NCBI GenBank assembly: GCA_025642065.1
Contig: JAODUP010000083.1
Span: 186,001 to 250,000 of the forward strand
Source of the DNA: Paralvinella palmiformis
Lineage: Eukaryota; Annelida; Polychaeta; Terebellida; Alvinellidae
Direction: 5' to 3'
DNA length: 64,000 nucleotides
In this document: in pieces, positions 37,101 through 50,373 of the stretch
How positions within the stretch are numbered: position 1 is the stretch's first letter
Layout: every line of letters begins with the position of its first letter
Notes under the pieces: generated by a model
The model's database searches: none
What the model saw: only the letters and a program-made list of their open reading frames with translations
What the model was told of the DNA's origin: nothing
Position numbers and translations under genes: made by a program

Positions 37101-40100
37101 GATTACTGGAATCTAAACCAGGATTTTAAACCCATCAATGATACAACCAAGTCAGTATATCTAAATATACTAGATTTTTCTTTGTCGTTATATGTATATT
37201 ATTTCCATAGTTGTTCATGGAATACACTAGATTTACTGTTTTTTTGCATTTAATTAATATTCATGGCTTTAGCTGTTATGAAATTAACACAGACATAAAG
37301 AGGTGTTTTGGTAATTTTTGGGGGTTAGCTACAGTCTTTTAATAAATACCACTATATTCAGTTCTTTTCAATGTTCTCAGTATTGGCAGCCTACATCATG
37401 TTTTAGTGACAGTTTGGTTGGAAAATCTATATGTCTAGTTTGCATAGAACAATGGAACCCATTTACTATATTGTGCAGCCAACATTAGATTATGTTTTTC
37501 ATAATTTGAATCCTGGTTGTCCAACGTTAACACCAAAAAACGTTTGAAGATGGCATGGATATGATCTATGTCACAAGTTGGATGCTGGCAGTCCTATAAA
37601 TGATGATGGAATTAGACAGAGCAACATTATTGGCTTAGTCCTTGTGTTAACTGGATGTTGGCACAGATCTTTATGAACATGTTTGAGATGAATCATGGAT
37701 AACACTCTCTTATTGTTTTCCTTGAGTTGGTTTTGGTTTCCTAAATTGCAGAATGAGTCCAAACAAATCAAATTACATCTGTACTATATTATATAAATAT
37801 TTTTGGATCTACAACAGATGTGCAAGATGTGGCTCATTAACTTTGTTTTTTCAAGTATATAGTTTTCATTGCTATGTCGCAATATTCCCACCATGTTGTG
37901 AACCATGGACTTATGTCGATGCATTGGTGATGCCAAATTCAATAGATTTCAGCTCTAAATTTGGATTGAATTGTTTACCAGTTCTGAATGCAATGTACCT
38001 GCAGCAGGTTAACATTAGTTATTCATTAAAACAGCCAGTATGTTTATTATGACGTTATGTTTATTTTGTTAGTTTTACTCTAAAGATGGGGTAATTCTTT
38101 TTGGAGCACAATTTGTTTATTATATTAACCCACACCCGCATTTGATCCGTATCAGACTATGCTAGACCCAACTAATTTTCATGATTCGTTCATCACTAGA
38201 TGAAACAACAGATCAAAAGAAAGATATAGTTCAATATTAATATAAAGTACACAAATAGCAGTATGTTGCTATAACTGCAGATACAATGCACTCTATCAGT
38301 TGAATTAGCCGTACTTTCTATATTACATTAACAAATAACAATCATAGAACAGATCATTTGATTTCGGCCACAAACGAACTATTTCATTACATAATTACTA
38401 ATATCTTGAAGGTCCCTAATTGTTTCGACCAATGGTACCTTAAATACAAGATTATTTTGTATAATGCATATCTTCACATCATTTATCATGTTTATTATTA
38501 CATGTATGTTGTTATATCAATAATGGCACCATAATGATTTGAGTGTCTGCATTAAATGTTAGTAAGTTTATATATTGATATAGTCTTCTCTGATTAAACC
38601 CAGGTTTAACCTGTTGGGCTGGACCAGTTTAACCTGGTTAGGTTTCTTGAGATTCGCTACTTTGATTAAAAAGTGTGAGAAATATATGAAATAAGTTATA
38701 ACACAGAGATTCATAACGCTGGATATGTCAAACTATTTAGAACAATCTAGGCGTGCATATTTAATAATAAAAGTAACTTTATCCTAAAAGTACATTTATG
38801 CTGTGTTATGAGCTCATTTAAAAATACATAACTTCTACATTTTACAGAGTGTTAAATTTAACCTTGACCTATCATCCGTTGTCACTATTCCGGTGGCAGA
38901 TGTATGCAGCACAGTCGATGCGTAATCGTTGGTACTCGATGTTTGGAGACAGTATGATGGAGGAAAGTGATGAAGATCAGGACAGTCTTAAGGTTACTGA
39001 ATATTTATTTATTTGAACACTCATAAATGGGAAAATGTAAAACCACTGATACAATAAATAAATGTCTAGAATAAAATAAATAGATGAAAATGGTTCGCTT
39101 ATAAATTATAATATAGTAAGAGATATAATATTATACAAAATTTATACAGCGTCCTATGTAACCTGTAAGAAGGATACTCTAAGGCGCTTATATACACATA
39201 ATGTGTAAACATATGATTACCAGGATATTGAAATAAACTGATCATAGACATGGTTTTAAAGACTGGAGATTGTGTAATATATGACATATAAATAGTGTGT
39301 GGGGGGTGTTGGCTGGTTAGTTCAGCGTGACTTCCTATGTGCCACACAACACCGTCCCATCGGAATGCTCCTATTATGAAAGTTTAGAGATTATTTCAAC
39401 CAGATGACTATGTGGGATGCAATGTTTATTCATTGTTCATCTATTAAAAAGAATGACTGGCATGTTTCTTTCAGACTTGTGTTCCTAATCTGAAGAGGCA
39501 ATAAAGCAAAATGGTTCTAGTTTGATCAAATGTGACATATATGGAGGGGGAGGCTGTTTTCATTGGTTTACGTCCTTGTTGTTTCACACTGACTATTTGC
39601 CCGTGTAGATAAAGTGAATGTAATGAACACACTAATAATTATTATTTGATTTTAGATCAACAATACAGTACATTAATGTTCTGTGTAAGTTTTTGGCGAT
39701 GCACAGGATTTAGATCATTTCCTTTTTATTCACAGAATTCTTTTAGTGTATTTGTTTAATGTTGGACTGGTGCTCTTAGCCTTGAGTTTCATATATTTAA
39801 ATAATGGAACCTACTGAACAGAGATGAGAAATATTTAAATAGTTTATGCTTTTTATTCCTCTATTTCCAGCAAGCCCTAACGGACACTAATCCCTATCTC
39901 CTTGGTCTAACAGTTGTTGTCTCAATTGTACACAGTGTGTTTGAATTTCTTGCCTTCAAGAATGGTGTGTAAATTATGCTTTTATATAACATTAATCACT
40001 AAAATGTATTTTTGACTGTTTCATTATTATAAAGCTAAGCTGTATTATGGTTTTGGCTTGACAATGGTGGTTTTTAAAGCTCGGGTATGTTATCATTCTG

Positions 40101-43100
40101 CTTGAATACTAAATGTTTAGAGAGTAACTCGTTCCTCTTGTTGTGAAGAGATTGGTGTACCATAATAGCGATTGCTGGTTATTTCAGATATCCAGTTCTG
40201 GCGCAACAGAAAGTCTCTGGAAGGGTTGTCGGTCCGTTCTGTATTTTTTGGAGTGTTCCAGTCTGTCATCGTGTTGTTGTATGTTTTGGACAATGAGACA
40301 AATTTTGTCGTCAGAGTCAGTGTGTTTATAGGTCTTGGCATAGAAATATGGAAAATCAACAAAGTTACAGACGTAAAGGTGAGTGACAGTGCAAAGTTCA
40401 TGATTTTCTCTTTGGGTGTAAAAACGTAGAAAAATTGAGATGCGTAGATGTTTTCTGACATAATACTGGTCTTTTTTATGAAGCTGGACAGGGAGAACAG
40501 AATCCTAGGAATATTTCCACGTATCAGATTTGATGACAAACAAACTTACACAGAGTCAATGACAAAGAAATATGACATGGTGAGAACTTATGCTAAATAC
40601 CTTTCTTCTAATATGTGGTACATCGCTGTGAAATGATCAACTGAATTTTGGATTTGGAGTTTATTATGCATGTCTGCCTTTTGTTCTGTTTAAAAGTTTG
40701 TTCCGTTTCTTTTTCAGCTTGCATTTAAATACCTGTCCTGGCTGTTGTTTCCTTTGTTAGGCTGTTATTGTATCTATTCACTGTTATATGGGGAACACAA
40801 AGGCTGGTATTCCTGGGTTTTGAGTTTGCTGTATGGCTTTCTGCTTACATTTGGTAAGTATTGACCATGTTTGAATGATTGAAGTGTACTGTGGAGTGTT
40901 TATTCTAGGATGTGGGGTGCAAAAAGATAATGGAACTGGGCCCAAAGTGCCACAGAAATTATTCACTAGCTGTAACTTACCATCAGGCCTGCTTCCATTA
41001 TGATACATCTACTAAATATTTTGAATAATGAATGACTTACTGAAAGTATTTGGTTTTGTTGGGTGGTATTTTAATGGTAAAGACATGGAAAATCCATGAC
41101 ATTTGGCCAAGGAACATGGTCTTTTATGTTTTCACAAGTATCATCATGACTCCAACCAATAATTATAGTGAAACAATAGGAAAGGTGATGCCCCTGGATC
41201 CCCCTAGAATAGATTTGCACATTTGGTGTTGATATAGCCCCTTTGGGGTCCACTTTCTCTGGAGACATAGGCCCCAAGGTCCAATTCCTAACAATCCAAG
41301 AATCACCACATCCAACTTTTTATTTTGTTGACTTTTGATTGGCCTACCATGCCGGTTGTCTTGTTTCTTACTTTACTTTCTCATATGATATCATTTGTTT
41401 GTCTCCGCTCGTGTTATATTTTGTCTCATTACCGTGACAGGTTTCATCATGATGACCCCCCAGCTGTTTATTAACTACAAACTGAAGAGTGTGGCTCACT
41501 TACCTTGGAGGATGTTAACGTACAAGGCTCTGAATACCTTCATAGATGATCTATTTGCCTTCGTCATTAAAATGCCAATACTCTATAGGATAGGATGTTT
41601 CAGAGACGGTAAGACTTACTATAAACAGTACATCAAATTATTCCAAAGCAGTTTGGTTTCAGTTCAATAAGTTGAAACTGTTAACATCAAACATAACAAA
41701 CTGGATTTTTTTCATATTTTTTTACAGATGCTTCTTAGTTTTATTGTGGTGCTGAATTTTTTTAAACTGATATTTTTGGCTTATCCATGGCATTACTGTT
41801 ATATCTTGTTGTATTTTATTGATTAATTATTAGATTTTAGTGCTGTTCCAGTTAGCCCTACTATGTATCAATGTAGCTGATGTAAAGGCATTTTGATGTG
41901 TGCTCATTTAGGGTTCTTTTTTAACTGTAAAAACCTTTTTTTACGTTATGTTGAAAAAACGTATTTACTAAATAATTGTTACAAAAAACTGTGAATAATG
42001 TAAAAAACTTATGTATCACCAGTCACAGTATACATCATAAAGTAAACACATTCAGGTAATCAAGTCTTGACAATATGTCTGTCAGTATCCATCTGTGTTT
42101 CTCTATATCAGGGCATTTACACAGTGGTGATCCAGAATGAGAACTGGACCTTGGGTGTTTCTCTCTGGATACCACAACTGATTCAGAATTTGAGGCAGAA
42201 CCTTTCAAACACTTGTGTAATACACTTGCATTCATATTTTTTCTTGCCATTAGTCACACGAAGAAAGAGTTTCTCCTTTATATATAGTTAAAGTCATTAA
42301 AATAATAGCATGATAAGTAAGAATATTGATTTAAATGTGGTCTTGAGCTGTTTTTATCCAGTTGGAAATTAAGTCACTAACATCACAATTCAGAGGAAAT
42401 CAGGTCACTTTCACAATTACAGTAGGTGTCAATTTGAGATGGGAATCACCAGACCAGAGGATCAGCAGTTAAGCTCATAAAATATGGTTATGCAGTCAAT
42501 AAGTGTCACCCAGATTTATTTATAGGGGTCTAACAAGGGAATTACATCCAATTGTTATTTGATTTTGTGCTTAGATCATTGCTAGATTAGGTCTTGTGAG
42601 TTTTCACATTTATTCAACTGGTCAGTGCATTATACAATATCCAGTATTACTAACATGGATGTTTAAAGTGATAGTCAAGTATTTATAGAGATTATTATAG
42701 AGTCTTTTTTACCATTCTATGTAAAAAAAACTAAAAAAACAGATTTAAATCATGTTAATTAACAGTATTAATAAAGTCTAGGTGCTTAAGATGACATCTT
42801 AAGCAGACACTTTATTTATGGTAATTTCAATGGAAATTGTCATAAACTCTTTTATTAGTTGTATGAACAACCATAATTTACAATTGGAAAGAAATATCTT
42901 AAAAAAGTATTTTGTGCTCTGTTTGATACACAATAGTCCTATTAAAAATAAAGAAAACTAACAGCTAGTTACAAAAGAGTACATTGTATAGTCTGTCATT
43001 TCAAATAGGAATTGTTAGTGAATTTATTTCCACAGAAACACATGGTCATGTAACTTGGCATTTTGCGAAACATTGGCCAGGCATAGAATGCACTTGTGAT

Positions 43101-43675
43101 GAGTTTATATGGAAATTGTTCACATCTACTATGGCAACACGTAGTATAGCATGCAGTATGATGGGGTGCATACAGTAATGTTCTATGAAAGAGGATATGT
43201 TACTGTGCAGATATCCTTTGACATAAATATCTCCTGTTATCACCCATAATCAGACTGTTCGTTTGCCATAAGATTCCATCATCAGATCTTGGATATAATT
43301 ATCTCTCATGTATAAGATGAACCACATCTAGTCTGTTACCTCTATAACTATTTCCTCGTTTGACCCAAGAGCAAAATGGCTGTACTGATGATTTATCTGT
43401 TTTGATTTTCAGACATTGTCTTCCTTATTTACGTCTATCAGCGATATATTTATCCAGTTGATCGTAGACGGGTGAATGAGTTCGGCATCAGCGCTGAAAT
43501 GGAAGAACTGGCAAAGAATGGCATCACTCCAGTGATGAACGATGCTGACCCACTAACGGAGAGTGCTGAACGTTTAGCGGTGGAAGGTGAACCAGCTGGG
43601 GAGGGCGATGCTGACAAGGAATTAGTAGATTCTGAACCGGAGCCAAAGCCAGCCAGTGACAAGAAGAAGGATTAA
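31107..43675 (+). CDS. CLPTM1: CLPTM1, cleft lip and palate transmembrane protein 1 (14 exons, 649 aa)
   Basis: Coding exons: 31107-31172, 33859-34065, 34967-35125, 35497-35614, 35963-36048, 36162-36279, 37048-37150, 38848-38992, 39871-39964, 40188-40378, 40484-40579, 40718-40853, 41441-41608, 43413-43675. All phases join and give 649 aa, close to the vertebrate length. Conserved blocks are unmistakable: FIYMISSWFRR (first membrane segment), DLYVYISE, IYGDWT, VQNNGSIYMHVY, LSHWHPN, DDHTPW, YPILYFNDYWNL, TNPYLLGLTVVVSIVHSVFE, then SLEGLSVRSVFFGVFQS. Later blocks are LDNETNFV, LLGCYCIYSL, TPQLFINYKLKSVAHLPW, LTYKALNTFIDDLFAF and VNEFGIS, ending in DKKKD. The family is an ER multipass protein that retains GABA-A receptor subunits, and relatives are linked to glycolipid scrambling. 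Here there is one N-terminal helix, a large luminal domain, and several C-terminal helices from about residue 405. Exon 2 has a tandem acceptor (tagcag), so alternative use at 33855/33858 could add one residue. Confidence 0.97.
31173..33858. other. CLPTM1 intron 1 (2.7 kb)
   Basis: No coding signal was found. It contains a possible MITE at about 31459-31863 (listed separately) and otherwise AT-rich sequence. A diverged block at about 32980-33260 (repeated 'actagccca' strings) was not assigned. Confidence 0.6.
31459..31863. mobile_element. Possible MITE with imperfect terminal inverted repeats
   Basis: The left end reads ggttcccacggcca...gtcctggaaaat and the right end, reverse-complemented, reads agttcccacagccaagaaaatttcatcttccaggac. 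They share agttcccac-g-cca and the tcctggaa core. The length, about 405 bp, and the lack of coding capacity suggest a non-autonomous DNA transposon, perhaps hAT-like. No clear 8-bp target duplication was found, so the call is tentative. Confidence 0.5.
35628..35885 (+). mobile_element. SINE family C, 14 bp after a CLPTM1 splice donor
   Basis: From ctctttggtctcatgggtagac it follows the family C copy at 56936-57200: gctatggtcattctgtgctggaggtcgcagg, then ctggcaaggttttctcc, attctaaatttattt, and agaccatatgcgtctccctcatttga. CLPTM1 exon 4 ends at 35614, so the element nearly abuts the donor. Box B is degraded (GCAGGTTTGCACC). Confidence 0.85.
36520..36775. repeat. Diverged tandem repeat in CLPTM1 intron 6
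   Basis: At least four variants of 'aaatattgtgccatagctaatgtcagttaattt' follow each other with a period of about 50-65 bp. Examples are 'gaatattgtgtcataactactgtcagttaat', 'aaatactgtgctatagttaccgttagttagtt' and 'gaatattatgccacagctgatgctagttag'. It is a non-coding minisatellite-like array. Confidence 0.75.
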
Positions 43676-43950
43676 TATCATTGTGTGCACAGTTGGCTTA
43701 ACTATATACGATCTTGCCCGAACGCCTATAGGTTTTTATTGTTAGAATCTGTCGAACTAACTTCACGTGTTTTGTGATAGCTGTAAGCATATTAGTTGTG
43801 CGTGAAATGATTGCTTGGAAGACTGTAAAGGGGTTGTTTAGTGATAGTTCTGAATGTCTCCAATACTGTAACGTATTGAATGAGAGGAGCTGGCTGTGTT
43901 TAATATGTCATCTTGGTTTAAGCTGGTCGTTTGATTTTAATCGGTGTATG

Positions 43951-43956
43951 AATAAA
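43951..43956 (+). terminator. Likely polyadenylation signal of CLPTM1
   Basis: AATAAA lies 276 bp after the stop codon and is followed within 10-25 bases by a GT/T-rich stretch (gtgttgttttttta), the usual downstream element arrangement. A second AATAAA near 44660 could serve a longer 3' end. Confidence 0.6.
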
Positions 43957-43975
43957 GTGTTGTTTTTTTAAATTT

Positions 43976-45750
43976 GTGATGTAGTGAAATATTGCCCTGT
44001 GTATTGGATTATTAGGACTGAAAATCTGCCAAAATAGGTGTTCCTGTGTGTTGTGTGTGATGGTGTTAATTATTCGATTCACGTTCAAGAATGTGACATT
44101 GTTAGTCGTATAATTTTGCTAATCGCTCTCGGTTTAAACATGTCTGTCGTACTCTGTTCATTGATCGGACATAATATTTTTGTGTGGATATGTGTTTGGG
44201 TGTGGGAATTAGTTGTTTGCATTGAAATTCTGTTTCTTATTTTATGAAGCCAGTTTTGGAATTTCTTGATCAAAGTTTATGCAATTTTATTTTAAAAAGA
44301 GCAGTCTACGGAACAGTATCGTTGTGGTGCTGTCGTCTCATACGATTGATAGTTATGCGCTGACCTTAGACAGATTGGATGTTTGGTGGAGTGTAATGTG
44401 TCAAATGTTAATTAATGCTGGATGTTCAGTCGCATATTGATCCGCTCTCTGTAGAGAAATTTAGGCAAGATTACTTTTGTACATTGTTTTGTATCGAGCT
44501 GAGATGAGGTAGTCTAGATGAGGCTCTAAAGTAGCATAACATTATTGCCCGCTTGCTTGAAAAGGTATCTTGACACAAACAAAGCATTGTTCTCGGACCA
44601 ACTACAAATGACTCTACTCCCAACATTGTACATTACTGTTTAAGTTATTAGTCTCGCAAATAAATGCACGGATTTACTCCATTTTTTCCTTTGTTCAGGC
44701 GATAAACATATCCAATCACACGTGAGGTTCTCGGAATATCTCGGCTGTGATTGTTGTTCATTTTCTTTGGTGGTTGTTTTTCTGTTGTCTCGTACTGTTG
44801 TTAGTTATGCACCAAGCATAGGCCAATTAGTGCGTTGAAACCAACCATATGTCATGTGGGTCAGAGTGAATGCTTGGTAGAGTGCAGTGCGTAACAGATA
44901 ATTAACAGTGTGTGTTCAGCGACACGTTGACTCATCGTCCAGATAAAAGGGATCTTTGATAGCGTAACTGATCTAAACTTAGTGCATTTTGTGTGGGGTT
45001 GACCGAATGGAGGCTCTTCATTGTTGATAAACACTGATACATAGTGCACGTTCAATAACCAATCGACTCTAATTAATAAGTGAAATCCGTTTTTAACGCA
45101 GCCATAATGGCCTGTGTAATGCAGGCTTTGTCAAGAGGCAAAATATTGTAGTTTAGAATATTATTCAACATTTGTTTCATCACGGAATATGTGCCCACCA
45201 CTTTAGTTCTCCATCCTGTGAGATGAGATGCAGTCCATGTGGAGTCTAGTTTTTCTTGGTAGAACAATATTTTAATGTGTATATTTGTCCTGAGAGGTAA
45301 CTGTATACATTTTATACAAGACAATCAATCCCCTGTTTGTTAGAACAGTGTTAAACTGACTTGTTATCTAGGGAACATGTTTGACTATAAGAGAAGCTGG
45401 TGATGACGCATGACAGTACTTGTTTGTAGGATAATCTTTACAGCTAACATCTGATATCAGTGATGCGATAAATGCAATTAATGATTAAATCTAGAATATG
45501 TACAACCAGAGAAAATAAAGGGACCCTTGACAAATTGGTGTTGTTAACTATACACATGTATGTCTGAAAGAAATATGTTAATGTTGGGCAAGTGATAAGT
45601 TCTGTTTTGACACTAGATCTGAAATATTTAGTAATTTCATCCCCACATGTACAAAATTAATTTCAGGATGTTTACATAATTGGATACCCTTTCATTTTAA
45701 ATTAAATATCGGATTTTTTAGTTTTGTATCAGCAATTGATCTTTCATGTG
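43976..45750. other. Intergenic DNA after CLPTM1
   Basis: There are two partly similar stretches, at about 44310-44560 and 44760-45060 (shared words such as 'gttatgc', 'cttggtagagtg' / 'tttggtggagtg', and 'aattaa..gtgttcag'). They may be a diverged duplication or an extended 3' UTR. No coding exon was found. Confidence 0.4.
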
Positions 45751-45753
45751 TAA

Positions 45754-45915
45754 ATGACCGCGCCACCATGACCTAACTGGTAGCGTGGTTGGTCACAGAT
45801 CTGTACCAACTGGGTTCAAACCCTATGTCAGAAGGGTGTTTTTTTCACTTCGTCTCATTACCTTTGGAGGTTGTTTAGCGTACCATGTGCACAAAAGTGG
45901 CCGTAAAACATTTAC
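45754..45915 (+). mobile_element. SINE family B, plus-strand copy
   Basis: A tRNA-like head, ccatgacctaactggtagcgtgg, and GGTTCAAACCC in the box B position are followed by the family body: ttcacttcgtctcattacctttggaggttg, tgcacaaaagtggccgtaaaaca. It is the reverse complement of the elements at 21028, 47628 and 60157. Confidence 0.85.
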
Positions 45916-46424
45916 ATTTTGTGTAAATGACAGGATGATGATTCCACCTTTGCGGAGGTAACAATTCATCTGTGGTTGCCATTTAACCATCAATTATAGA
46001 AACCAACCAGTTCATTAAAAATTTGTTTTCGTATAATACATTGGTCTAAAACAGCTGATTGCCAAAAATGGAGATTGTGTGATTATCCACAAGATGACAA
46101 AGGTGCATCTTGAAATAATTCTGCTCAGCACCTGAAAACAAAATGCTGTGCAAATTACAGGAAAAAATTAACCAGTGGATGCCTATATTTTTGCCCATAA
46201 CATATATACATATGTGCGTGTGTGTGTATTACAGTTAATCTGTATAATTAAGAAATATATATATATATATATATAATTGGATCCTGACAACGAATCAACT
46301 TTTTCTTCCTCTCAATTGTGAATATAAAATTACTGATATTCAGCTATGAATGATTTAAAATCTATTTTTAATCTATTTAGTTTCACCATGTTATGTCAAA
46401 TCCATAAAAATACTAACAGTGCAC

Positions 46425-46850
46425 ATCGGTGGTTCTCTTGCTGGCACTAATGGTCCAGTAACAAATCTAGGGGTATTTTTGGAAAATGTATTAATTAACA
46501 TGTATGAACATGTATCAGCAGGATGCCGAGCTGACTACCGCCATCTTGTTACATCTGGTATATAGTATTTGTAATTCACTGTTATGTGCTATTGCTATGC
46601 CTGATGACAACATCTATCACCTGAAGTTAATCCAGAATAGCACATTTCGTAAAATGGCAAATACTCGAAAATATTACTAACAATTTATAAACATATGTAT
46701 GAACTGGTGTCCACAAAAAATTATCCCGAAAAAAACTCCGGTTAGGTACTCATGAAAAACATAATTAACCTGAGTATGATGATCTCTTAAAACTAACACC
46801 ATTTTGTTATAATTATACGAAGACTACATACTAATATAAGTTTTACATGA
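46425..46850 (+). mobile_element. Highly decayed LINE fragment (thumb of reverse transcriptase)
   Basis: With frame changes, the plus strand reads VTNLGVFLENV, then CRADYRHLVTSG, ICNSLLCAIAMPDDNIYHLKLIQNSTF and ANTRKYY. This parallels the common invertebrate CR1/L2-type pattern (NLGV...SxLDYCNSLLYGLPD...LQxIQN...TRKYDHI). Stops and frameshifts occur throughout, and no YADD box or other domain is preserved nearby. The limits are approximate. Confidence 0.6.
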
Positions 46851-47051
46851 AGCCAGTTTGTAGTTCTGTTTAGTTTGGGCCAGCAACGAATCCAAAGATT
46901 TAAACTCATTGTATAGATCTAGTGGACTGAGGTTGGCTTTATGAGGGAAATCTACATAATAGATACCCAGAGATGTAAAGGTGGAGACAATAAAAGTTTT
47001 ACACCTAGACCCATAGCTCTATATATCGTTAAAAACAATCCGAAGTGGTGG

Positions 47052-47059
<8 letters not shown>

Positions 47060-47095
<36 letters not shown>
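47060..47095. repeat. (TA)n microsatellite
   Basis: A pure TA run of about 34 bp preceded by a short (CA)n. Confidence 0.95.
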
Positions 47096-47099
<4 letters not shown>

Positions 47100-47627
47100 C
47101 ACCCGAATGAACGCATTAATATTCATGGCAGGAGCACACAAACAGGCACACTCATAGGAACCAACACCCGCACACAATATTATTAATTCATTTATTTCAA
47201 TAAAAAAGAAAAGAAAAAATGCCTACACGTACGTACCGCGGTGACAAAAATCTTCAACATTGTTTTTTTTTATCTAAAAAACTCGCCGGCGTACAATGGA
47301 GAAAGAATTGGGACGATGAAACGATCATCAATAATTGACCATTTTATAAACATATAACAAAATGAAGGAGAACATTATTACAACAACAAATTATGGGCCG
47401 AATGCTCGAGAGTTCGGCACCGCATCAACCCGTTAGAGTTAAATAATAGATGACGGGGTCGCGCGGTTTGACGAATAACAACAGATAACCACAGCAACTG
47501 TCAACAATGCTAACTACAATAATGGATGATGATGATAATAACGTAGGTTGTGATGCTCTACGACCATCTCTCATCCTATCAAGTTAATTTATTTGAGGAT
47601 TAGGCATTCACATTTAGGTGTCTCAGA

Positions 47628-47804
47628 TTGATGTTTTACGGCCACTTTTGTGCACAAGGTAGGCTAAATGGGCCGAGCGACCTCCAAAGGTAATGAGACG
47701 AAGTGAAAGACGAAACAACCTTCAGATATGCCCACGCCGGGATTCGAACACGGGTGGTAGTGATCTGTGGTCCAGCACGTTACCGCTAGACCACGGAGGT
47801 GCCC
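47628..47804 (-). mobile_element. SINE family B with about 18-bp target-site duplication
   Basis: The flanks read ACATTTAGGTGTCTCAGA (47610-47627) and ACATTTAGGTATCTTAGA (47805-47822): sixteen of eighteen bases match. The element is closely similar to the copy at 21028-21210, including gcacaaggtaggctaaat and aatgagacgaagtgaaagacgaaacaacctt. Its tRNA-like head is at the right end. Confidence 0.92.
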
Positions 47805-48103
47805 ACATTTAGGTATCTTAGACTTATATGGCTATTTAGACAACGCGATGACAGCTAATTGATGTTACGCTGGCGTCTTCGTGATTTATTGATGTAAATA
47901 ATTTAAGAAAACGTTGAGCTTCTGAATGAAGATATCACACGCTACTTTTATTGACATTTCTTTTGGAATGGAATAATATCAGATTCAGCCGACAACAAAC
48001 AATTTATAAGACGGTTGAACAGCTGAATAGATTAGAGCGATAAAGAGTCGCCATGACACCGATTTGATCCCTAAGACAATGGACACTCGGATATGGTAAA
48101 AAA

Positions 48104-48322
48104 ATGGATGAAAAGGTGAAGCGGAGATTGTATTGTGCGTTTAGACAGAACAACGAAAAGGATTTGCTAGCGATAGCAATACAAAAAACAGTGGAAAAGT
48201 TACATTCAACTGATAAAAGGCAACTGTCAGATGTGAGGACTTTTGAAGAACTTGATCAAATCCTCGCCGGTGAGTAATAATACAATTGTTTATGTCTAAT
48301 GTCTACAAAAGGCTTTTTGATT

Positions 48323-48384
<62 letters not shown>

Positions 48385-48795
48385 TTTTATATTTATAATT
48401 TTTAAACCATTCATTTGTTTACGTTTTTTTATGTAACTACATTGAAATTTATATTGCCATAAGTTGTGGTGATGGAGAAATGTGTTTTTAAAATTGTCGG
48501 AGAAGAATGGGTAAACATACAGATATGTTCAAAGTTGTAGAATAAAAGGTATTGTAAGATTGGCCATTACTCACTTTTAATAATCCTTGTTTCTTTCGAA
48601 GTAAATCTACTCCATATATATATAGTTATGTTGCTTTCGATGGTATGACTGTCACTATTATTCTTAAATAATGATAATTATTCTCCTGTACAGAAATGGA
48701 AAAGGTCATTAAAACTGAACAGCAACAACAAAATGTAAGTGTAATTGTATATATTAATAAACCTTATTATGAGTAAGGATATGTTTATATATACA

Positions 48796-48858
<63 letters not shown>

Positions 48859-48902
48859 CGACAGACAGACAGACAGACAGACAGATAGATAGATAGATAA
48901 TT

Positions 48903-48956
<54 letters not shown>

Positions 48957-50316
48957 TAAGGTAGATTAAAGTATTATTGTCAATCTGAATCAGAAATGGC
49001 CGACTTCACCAACTGTTCAAAACACATACGTTATATTCAATTATGCGCCCATACACACACGAGCGCGCGCGCACACACGCACACACACACACACACACAC
49101 ACATTGACAATCAAATCATTCGAAACCGTAGTGTTGTTCTGGAGTTGACTGTGTTATTAACTTTTCATAATGTTTCGTACATTAGGCCTACTGTACACTT
49201 TCCACTCTCGTTATTTTAAATTCGGACCTTTTCAATAGATTCAAATGGCAGACTGACGATACAGCAAACGGATAACGAATATCAAGTGTCAAAGATTAAA
49301 TCTAACGCTTACATATCTGTATATCTCTACAAACACCCGTCGAATTAAGAGTAATATATCCTCTTTAAGATAAATTTTAGAAATGGGTCTTTAATCTAAA
49401 AACAATTATTTACGACAATATATTGTAGAGTGTAGAAACGACATTCATGTTCGTTCAGGGGGCCATTTGTTAGAGGTACTACCATACAGAATATGTCAGT
49501 ATATGTGGCCTTCATAACGATCCCGTCAGATAATTTCAATGGGAATCTTGTAAACTCAGAAAACGTTAGTATTTTGGAATTTTGCTAAAGATTTATCCGT
49601 CATTAAAAGCTCTGAAAGTGACAATTAATGCCATGTTCAATGTACTTCAGTCATGCAATGGGGCTTTTTATCACCTGTTTCGAAAAATACGTTTTTTCTA
49701 TTCAGCTTCAATAAAGGTAATGTGCAGGAGATATACAGGAGATACCCGATTTAACAGCGGCCGACTGCATATCCACACACGAAGATTGTAAATGTCGTGT
49801 GACTTTTTCTAGAATTACAATTTGCGTAGGAATACACCCATTTAAGTGCATAAAATAGTATTGAACTGAAATCTGTGCTAAAAATAACAATAATAAGGCG
49901 TACTTTAATAATAAAGGTTGCAGTTAGAGAAATAAATAAAAGTTTGAATTCTAAACGTCTGTCTTCTAGGTTATGAATATCATAATAACCTTTTTTTTCT
50001 CAATAATGATGGACATTTATTAATAAACCACATAATGACGCCAACATGTTGATGATATAAGGTGGTTTCTCGCTTTAACGCAACCATCAATACTTAAATA
50101 ATAAAAATGACATATTTTTCAACATTAAGTAAATAGTTCAGATTTTACGATGCCACGAGTACAGATACCTGTGTGTTGTAAACACAGGCTGTGAATTGTA
50201 CGTTACAATGACACAAGAAGATAAAATGTTAAAGGAGGATATCAATTATTGGCATTCTCTTTATTACTTTACATTATGTGTGAATGACAATGGACGTTGC
50301 CATGTAACGCCCTCTT

Positions 50317-50373
<57 letters not shown>

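Noticed and set aside
39099..39347. 82-codon minus-strand frame in CLPTM1 intron 8
   Set aside because: It lies entirely in an intron of a well-supported gene and has no recognisable protein signature.
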